In this document: one piece after another, positions 57,170-64,000 of the stretch
Position numbering within the stretch: the first letter of the stretch is position 1
Layout of the letters: every line of letters starts with the position of its first letter
NCBI GenBank assembly: GCA_015501075.1
Contig: JADNYJ010000007.1
Span: forward strand, 248,001 to 312,000
Direction of reading: 5' to 3'
DNA: 64,000 bases
Origin: Gymnopilus junonius
Lineage: Eukaryota > Basidiomycota > Agaricomycetes > Agaricales > Galerinaceae
Notes under the pieces: model-generated
The model's database searches: none
The model's input: only the letters and a program-made list of their open reading frames with translations
Told to the model about the DNA's origin: nothing
Position numbers and translations under genes: made by a program

Positions 57170-60100
57170 ATGCACAATCCATTTAGCACACGGGCTGTCG
57201 TGTTCGTTGCCGTCTTGGCTGTCGTCCTGCCCGTCATCGCGCGAGTCGTATCTTCCCCATTCACTCTCTTGCTTATTTCCCCGTTTCTGATCTTTCTTCT
57301 CGCTATTGCATATCTATTACTCCATATTTATCTCGCATGGTATCTGGACTCTCGTCGCGCCCCACCGCGTAACTATCTCCAACACGCCGCACGCCCTTTT
57401 GCCTTTTCAACCCCCGCAGCATGGCAAGCTGTAACTACTCGATCACAATGGTCTCAAAATACGCCAAAGACGCTACCCCCTTTGTATCCCGAATCTAACG
57501 AAATCTCTGACGCTTTGAACGACATCATCACCAAGGTCATCCGGGACTTTGTGTCCAGCTGGTATCAAGATATATCTGGCTCTCCTTCATTCCCTATTGC
57601 CGTCACCTCCCTCGTCCACTCTTCCTTGCAACAACTCAGCCAACGAGCGACATCCATAGATGTTTCAGCACTTGTTGTCAAGCGGATATTGCCCAAAATC
57701 ACAGCTCACATTGATCAATTTCGACAATCCGAACTCGCACTTCGAGGCGCTGCCCTCGAGCGCAGTTTGACCCAGTCAGAAGAGTTGGATCTCTTACTGG
57801 CTGGAAGGTATGCCAGTAAAGGTGTTAAGTTACATCCTGCCATCGAAAACCTCTCTACTACCTTCACTCGGCAAACAGAAGAGATGCATATTAGACAACT
57901 AGTTGACAAGGCCTTGCCGTACATTCTCCCTCCAAAGGAGCGCGATAGCAAGGCTCTCAAAATTGTGGCGAGGGAAATTGCAACATGTTCTGTTCTGTTT
58001 CCGATTCTAGAAATGGTGTCCGATCCAGACTTTTGGAATAGAATGATTGATGAGATTGTGAGAGCAATTTCCAAATCCTGGCTTTCCTATTGACGCAAAG
58101 GACCCTAGGCAGGAGCTGCTATCTATCAGCAGTAAATTGGTTTCCTTGTTTTCGTGTCTTCAAACCTAATATTTTGATAGACAGCTTATCTCTAAAGTAC
58201 GAAACGTATTGGAAGCACAATTACCTAGGCCGAAGAGCGTCGTGGTACCCTCCAGTACTGTTGCTTCCGGAACGGAAAGAATTACTATCCGCACCAATGT
58301 CCGCCAATTTGAATCCTTCTTACGCAGTATCAACCATTGTTCTTCCTTATTAGATGCTCGTCGCTTAAAGAACGACATCGTGGGTGAAATCAGGAGGACC
58401 AGAATCTTGCTTGGTATGTGGTTAGTGAATCAAAAATTAGTTCGAAAGACTGACTGATAAACAGCCAACCACGAAAAGGAAGAGTGGATCAATGGGGAGA
58501 AGACCGAGGACGTGGTGGCCTTTCTTGACCGTCTGTACACCGCAAAACGTAAAGTGGAGGAACGGATTGTTGTTCTTGGTGGCGAAGATGAATCTACAGT
58601 GAGCCCTCTAATGATACTTTCATCTCGCTCTTATTGAATTTGTCATGGCAAAAGCAAAACACGATCCAGGAATCCGCCTCGAAGTCTTCCGTTACCCTCA
58701 GAGACATCCTCAGAAATCCCAATTCCTTGTCTTATTTCATGGAGTTCATGGACAGACGGCACCGTTCTTTACCTGTTCAATTTTGGTTAACTGTGGAAAG
58801 TTTTAAAAATCCACTAGAAACGGTCGACTCAGACACATCCGGAGAAGAGGAAGAAATCATTCAAGACCCTTCGACGTCAGTCACAGTCAAAGAGGACATT
58901 GCGATGATCCACGATCTTTATTTCGCGGACGGCAGGTCGGAGTCGGCGCTCGCGTCAATACCAAAGAAATATGTTGATGTTATTCGTGGATTTGTTTCTG
59001 ACCCTGACCCATCTGTCGCTGCTCAGAGGAAGGTACGGCGGAGTGTATTATTGGCCCAAAGACAAGTGGAAAGGAACATGGAACAAGACTTTGAGGATTT
59101 TGAAAGATCTGAGCTGTGGTTCAGGGCAATAGGAGATGCGGGTTTTTTAAGCAACAAGCCTCCTCCCGATCCATTCTCCAAGGAGGGAAACTCGCCAACG
59201 ACGGAGTCACCCCGTTCAGAACGGTTTACAAATCCACCTCCCGTTCAACCGAAGCCCTCGTATACGTTATCTCACCCTCAGCAATTTCGGCATGAGTCGG
59301 CGCCAATTTTCGGTATGCAAAGAACGATCAGCTCAAACTCGAATCGTTCTGCACATTCAAGGATGTCAAGCAACCATGCTCCATCTAATATCGAAGTTCT
59401 CATGTCTCCTGTTTCTGAAACATCTTCTGAACCCTCTCGAGCACCTTTGTTTGATGATCCAGAAGATGAGATGCAAAGAGCCGAGGAGAAGAGAATGGAG
59501 GCCATCCACGCCGCGTTAACGGACATCATGGCTTTGGAACAGGAACAACCTGATCGACCTACCCTCTTGGAGAGAAATTCAGAGCCACTGTTCAAGTCTG
59601 TTCGGATATCTGCGCCTCACAAGCGACCCAACGTTTTCGATGCACTAAATCCTCATGATGCAGAGGCGGAAGAAGTAGAGGATGCAGAACACGAAGCCGC
59701 TGCTGATGAACCAGGCTCTTTCCAATTAGCTGCCCTGGTGATCTCCAACTGTCTTACGAGATCACGAGGCTAGGAGAAAACATCGCAAAACTGGAAGCTC
59801 AAGGCGCCATGCTTGATTCGTTGCTCAAGAAAGCCGAATTGACAGGCGACACTCAGGAACTTCGGCTTCTCACCAAGTCAAAAGCTTCTATGAACAGGGA
59901 ACTGCGCGAGCTCCAGTTTCAGAAACAGCAGTATGAGCAGCAAGAGTCTGCTAACCGCCTCATTTCTGACCGAACGAGAGTGAGCATCGTCAATTCAGCA
60001 GTAGCGGAGGAAGATGGGAAGTCGGTTGTGCGGTACCTCATTGAAGTACAGCAGCTGGCTCCTGATGGAAGTTTTGCATCTGGGTGGGTTGTTGCGCGGC

Positions 60101-61330
60101 GGTATAATGAGTTCCACAACATGCATAACAAGTTGAAGGAGCGATATGTCTTGGTGAAGAACCTTGATTTTCCTGGCAAACGGCTTGTTGTTGCCTCTCT
60201 TTCGGGTAGTTTTCTGAATGATAGGAAGGCGGCTCTGGAGAAGTATCTGCAGGTAAGTTCTGCAAGTCTACATGGCCAGCCGCGTTCTCTGACCAATTGA
60301 ATGTTAGAGTGTTATAGCCATTCCCGTCGTTTGTGAAAGCCAAGAACTTCGAGCGTTCTTATCCCGCGATTCGCCCTTCCTAGCTTCAGCAACTGCTCAA
60401 ACGGAAGCAACAGCAAAACCACATACTCCATTTTCTGGGACTGATTTGGTTCGTCACATGTATCGATCAGTAGCAGAGAGCATCGACGATATGTTCTTTG
60501 GACCTTCAATGCTCGATGTCATGATCCAACGACTGACTCGTCAAGCCGCCGAGTTCACGGGCATCGTTGGGTCAGGAATAAATGACGAAGATCTAGTTGC
60601 ACAGGCTCTGAACGCATCCGGCAAAGTTGCGTCTGAAGCGGCACTGTTGAAACTTCCGGGTGACTTGAAACCGCTGGAAGGAGAGACAAGCACATCGACA
60701 TTCTCAGCTCCGATTTGTGACCTCATTTTGGCGGTGTTTGAGTTGCATAAGAAGAACAACTGGCTTAGGCGTCAGGCTATTGTGATCATCTTGCAACAGG
60801 TATTGGGAGGTACAATTGAACGGTGAGTTTTCAGAGTAAGGATTTGCAATGACCTGTCTAATGACTGCCACAGTAAAGCGCGGGAATATGTCAAGACCCT
60901 TCTTAGCGAAAGCCGGGTCATGTCCTATATAAACCTTTTACGCGATAATATTTGGCCTGGAGGAAAGCTCAAGCCACCTGGTGTTCCACGTTCAGCCCAG
61001 GAAAAGATTCGTACACGCGATGAAGCGAACAGGAAGTTATCGTCACTTGTACCAGGTACTTTCTTGCGTTTTTAATAAGCATTTCCATGATCTGACCGTT
61101 GCTGCAGACCTTGCTGCGAACATGATTGGGCGAACCAATGCTCGTCGTGGCGCTCGTAGGATGTTTGCTGTTCTTCAAAACAGGCGACTGAACCAGCATA
61201 TCGCATATACCATCCTGGATGAGGTCAGTGTGATCCACTATTGACTTTCGCAGTTTTATCTGATTTTTTACAATCCATTTCTCGTTAGATCTTTGCGGCT
61301 CTATTCCCTGAAACGACGGGGACTGCTTGA
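57170..61330 (+). CDS. MDM1: Mdm1-like sorting nexin (PXA-RGS-PX-nexin C)
   Basis: ER-anchored tether between ER and vacuole/lipid droplets in yeast; animal relatives are SNX13/14/25. Two hydrophobic N-terminal segments lie at about 57195-57340. The PXA domain spans about 57500-58450 (IITKVIRDFVSSWYQDIS). The RGS-like domain begins LRDILRNPNSLSYFMEFMD near 58700. A disordered Ser/Pro linker follows, then a coiled coil with LQFQKQQYEQQE. The PX domain is at about 59980-60255 (SGWVVARRYNEFHNMHNKL, LDFPGKRL). The nexin C domain ends with YTILDEIFAALFPETTG. One base is missing near 59733-59736: CCCC is needed to read AAPGDLQLSYEI, CCC is seen. Confidence 0.92.
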
Positions 61331-61496
61331 ATATACCCGTTCCCTTCCGCTCTTTGATGAGTAATTAAGGGAGAGATTAACTCTCAATGATACCACGCTA
61401 CGCCTTGCCATGCTAAATGACCTCCTAATGCGCCCTTTGTAATGTTGTTCAGAATTATAATTATGTGTTGTAGAGTAGTCTCTTCCACTCATAATT

Positions 61497-63428
61497 TTAG
61501 CTGGAACTCCCATTTGTCATGTCTACATCAGCTTGAGCTTGTGAGCTTGATTCATTGGCCTTAGACTGCGTAGGCAGTTCAGGCGTAGGACGATCTGTCA
61601 GGGTTCCCGGGCTATCCGTCCCTTCGAGCTTAGGCCTCTTGGGTTTTCGCCGCTGCAAGAATGCTGCCTCTGCAGTGGGGTCGTCAAAGCTAAAATAATA
61701 AATTTCAATGAATTGTCCTACGTAAGTCACGACATCGGCTTACATTTTGATAGTTTGTAGAATGAACCCTCCAGAGCCTGACATAGCCATCATTGGGTGA
61801 GTGCGACCAGGAAGGACCTGATACCGCCTTAACCATGCTTCCGTCACTGTTGGGGAGAGATACCCTGGGATGCTGCGTAATTTTGCCTGTAACTCGACGA
61901 TGACCTGCACGTTTATTCAAAAAAAAAGCTCCATTTGGCAGGTAAAGCTAAAATTCTCACTTGAGAGAAGGGGCTATGGACCACGATGGACGATGATCCG
62001 GCGAGGTAAGGTGTCAGCCTCTCCATGATCGATAATGGGTCGTACTCGCTAGCTATCACAAGGCTGCAGGACACTTAGAGTTGAGTTTATGTTTTTGAAA
62101 TGCAGAAGATTACAAGGGTTACCTGTCAAATTCTCCAGAGAACAACTCTTCTCGTGTATTTGAGAGAAGATCCGAAATAGCCTTTCTCTTATTGAGACGA
62201 TGCTTCTGACGCTCTGACTTTACTTCGCCATCGGGAGCTTCGGAAGGAGGGAGTACTAAGCCGCATGTCAAAGACGAACACAAACCAAGATGTATCGTAC
62301 TAGACAACGTACTAGGAACGTAATCTTCCTCCGCCGTGGCCCAATTTAAAGATTTTAATACGTCGGTTACAGATGGGTCAAAGTTCATTTGACCTAAGAC
62401 TGGGTATGCTGGAGGTGAATCCGTGTGGCATATTGTAATCAGTTTTCCCTGTCCTGTTGACCTTCTGTCAGCATGCGTTGAAAACCAAAAAGCAGAGACC
62501 GTGGAAGACCAACCTCCCATTCTTTCCAGGATGCCGGCAACAAGTAATCCAGAAGCATCATCTACAGCAAGATACCTCCCCCCAGGCCGGATATTGGCCA
62601 TGTTCAATACCTGCGATAAGGAGTCAATGCGTAAATCCCGTAGTCGGTTTTGGTCTTTGAGCCACCAATATTCGGCAACATTGAATAATGTCGGCTCGAT
62701 AGTAGTGAAGATCTTGTGGTACCTATAAGAAAAGGAAATCAAACAAGATCTATAAAAGGTATTGTTCAGGAGAGATATACTTTGCTTCCTTCCGCTTTTT
62801 ATACTTGTCTTTGCTGTATTCCGTCTTGAGGGAGTAGTTTGCATGTTGCTCGATTTGCTTTTTTATGATATCCTGAAGGTGAATGAGGAATTCTGGTTAC
62901 TAAGGGTTTCCTGGAAGTGAAAAAGAGGAAAGAGGATGCTCAGAAAGCTAAGACTTACAGAGGCATGGACACCGGCTCGTTTCAGGGCTTGGATCTCGTC
63001 CACTGTCAGAGGTTGAACAAACTCTCCGTCGTTTATGTATTCGTTTGTAGCTTCTGTATCCTCTATACAATTAAATGAGAGATGGATGATTGGTATGAAA
63101 AAAGGGGGCCAAGTACACACCGACTTCCTCTAATGAACGCGGAGCTTGGTACCTGAGCTTTTTATCCACAATTTCATAGGTAAGACCATAGGGTTGTCCA
63201 ATAAGTTCGTTCGCGAGGAATGTCCCAAATTTCCCAATAATGACGGATCTGAGGTGTGGAGATCAGAAACTGTAATACAATGGTACTTGATAGGGCGCAC
63301 GAATTTTTCTCCACCTTAACGCTTTTTACATCACCATTCAGTAGCCTGACGAGAACCTGATCTCCAGAATGTACTATTCCAGGATCTCTGGACTTTTGTT
63401 CGGTTTTTGAGATCTTGAAGGTGCTCAT
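61497..63428 (-). CDS. TRM6: tRNA m1A58 methyltransferase non-catalytic subunit Trm6
   Basis: RNA-binding partner of Trm61 in the nuclear tRNA (adenine-58-N1) methyltransferase; also known as Gcd10. Start MSTFKISKTEQKSRDP, then GDQVLVRLLNGDVKSVKV. Middle: IVDKKLRYQAP, IQALKRAGVHA|SDIIKKQIEQHANYSLKTEY, YWWLKDQNRLRDLR. The degenerate methyltransferase fold has RYLAVDDASGLLVAGILERMG, followed by VIASEYDPLSIMERL and HPMMAMSGSGGFILQTIKM. The C-terminal tail is Pro/Ser-rich and ends MTNGSSS. The SAM site is degenerate, as expected for Trm6. About eight introns. Confidence 0.9.
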
Positions 63429-63586
63429 TGTAATGACGGAAATGACGGAAAGGGAAGAGCTGAAATTATCCGAGGTTCCGATCTTGGTTTCCTTTTTCTT
63501 CTACTACACGGTCATGCACTCTTCTACTTGCTTTCCTCAACCATCTTTCGTCGAGCTTAATCTACCCGGCACTGAGCTTGTAACCC

Positions 63587-64000
63587 ATGGCAGATAATTC
63601 AAGCAATGCCAATGAAATCCTGAACCAGATTCTCAAAAAATCGCAGACGTCATCGGACAATAATTTCATCCTCCTTCCAGACGAAGTCGCCTGCCTGGCA
63701 TCTTGCTTTCTTTCTACTGATACCAATGTATCGACTTTCAGATCAAAGGCCTACGTTGTGCTCTCTGCATTTTGCCAAGGCGTACGGAATCATGCCTCAG
63801 GAAGCAGTAAAGGAAAGGAACCTGAAGATGTCGGCGCTAAGGCCATCATGGACGCATTTGGCCCTGCCGTATTGCGACACCTAGGAGAGACCAATGAGCA
63901 CTCGCTCATGACGGGCTTGTCTTTTCTCACTGCCCTCTTCCAAGTAGATTCGCCCGCTGCTTCATCCATCTTTGCCGAAGAAGGGGTGATCGAAAACGTG
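63587..64000 (+). CDS. Armadillo-repeat protein, UNC-45/She4-like (3' end missing)
   Basis: An open frame runs from ATG at 63587 to the end of the window. It starts MADNSSNANEILNQILKKSQ and continues with helical, repeat-like sequence: LLPDEVACLASCFLS, FRSKAYVVLSAFCQG, AFGPAVLRHLGET, GLSFLTALFQVD. The spacing and content suit an armadillo-type N-terminal region like that of fungal She4/UNC-45 myosin chaperones. The assignment is tentative because the UCS domain lies outside the window. It is divergent from TRM6 with 158 bases between starts. Confidence 0.6.
   Translation, partial: MADNSSNANEILNQILKKSQTSSDNNFILLPDEVACLASCFLSTDTNVSTFRSKAYVVLSAFCQGVRNHASGSSKGKEPEDVGAKAIMDAFGPAVLRHLGETNEHSLMTGLSFLTALFQVDSPAASSIFAEEGVIENV

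Overview
This window is nuclear DNA of a filamentous basidiomycete, most likely an agaricomycete. The evidence is dense short introns (about 45-70 bases, GTRNGT donors, CTAAY branch points), a Brh2-type BRCA2 gene, a HET-domain gene, GH5 exo-beta-1,3-glucanases and typical fungal housekeeping genes. I cannot name the species. Genes are packed on both strands. Gene limits below are start-to-stop spans that include introns; inner exon limits were read by eye.

Layout. 0-9 kb: sphingolipid phospholipase C (cut by the window edge), an alpha/beta hydrolase, methionine aminopeptidase 2 and a decayed HET-domain gene. 9.8-17 kb: a tandem-bromodomain protein, a tiny gene, a delta-9 desaturase fused to cytochrome b5, and CutC. 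17-26.7 kb: a CCCH zinc-finger protein with a WG-repeat segment and coiled coils, Pfa4 palmitoyltransferase, a basic probably mitochondrial protein and an acidic/proline-rich nuclear protein. 27-36 kb: a membrane SDR-like protein, an ACT-domain protein, RNase T2 and NAF1. 36-44.5 kb: mitochondrial EF-Ts, alkaline ceramidase, mitochondrial processing peptidase alpha and BRCA2/Brh2. 44.5-50.7 kb: a small unknown gene, a taxilin-like gene carrying a SUMO-like domain, UDP-GlcNAc pyrophosphorylase and an uncertain coiled-coil gene. 50.8-64 kb: two tandem GH5 exo-glucanases, an Oac1-type carrier, Mdm1, Trm6 and the start of an UNC-45/She4-like gene.

Functional themes are mostly housekeeping: mitochondrial biogenesis (EF-Ts, MPP-alpha, carrier), lipid metabolism (ISC1, ceramidase, desaturase, Mdm1), cell wall synthesis and remodelling (UAP1, two glucanases), RNA modification and assembly (NAF1, Trm6), and DNA repair (Brh2). 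Several genes share short divergent promoters of 115-225 bases. I see no biosynthetic cluster, transposon, CRISPR array or convincing tRNA.

Two points deserve most attention. First, many conserved genes, including ones expected to be essential, are broken by a one-base loss, often in a short homopolymer. This looks like a consensus error pattern of the assembly rather than biology. The HET gene is different because it also has two in-frame stop codons. Second, two protein architectures are unusual: a SUMO-like domain spliced into a taxilin-like coiled coil, and a CCCH protein with a run of WG motifs resembling an Argonaute hook.
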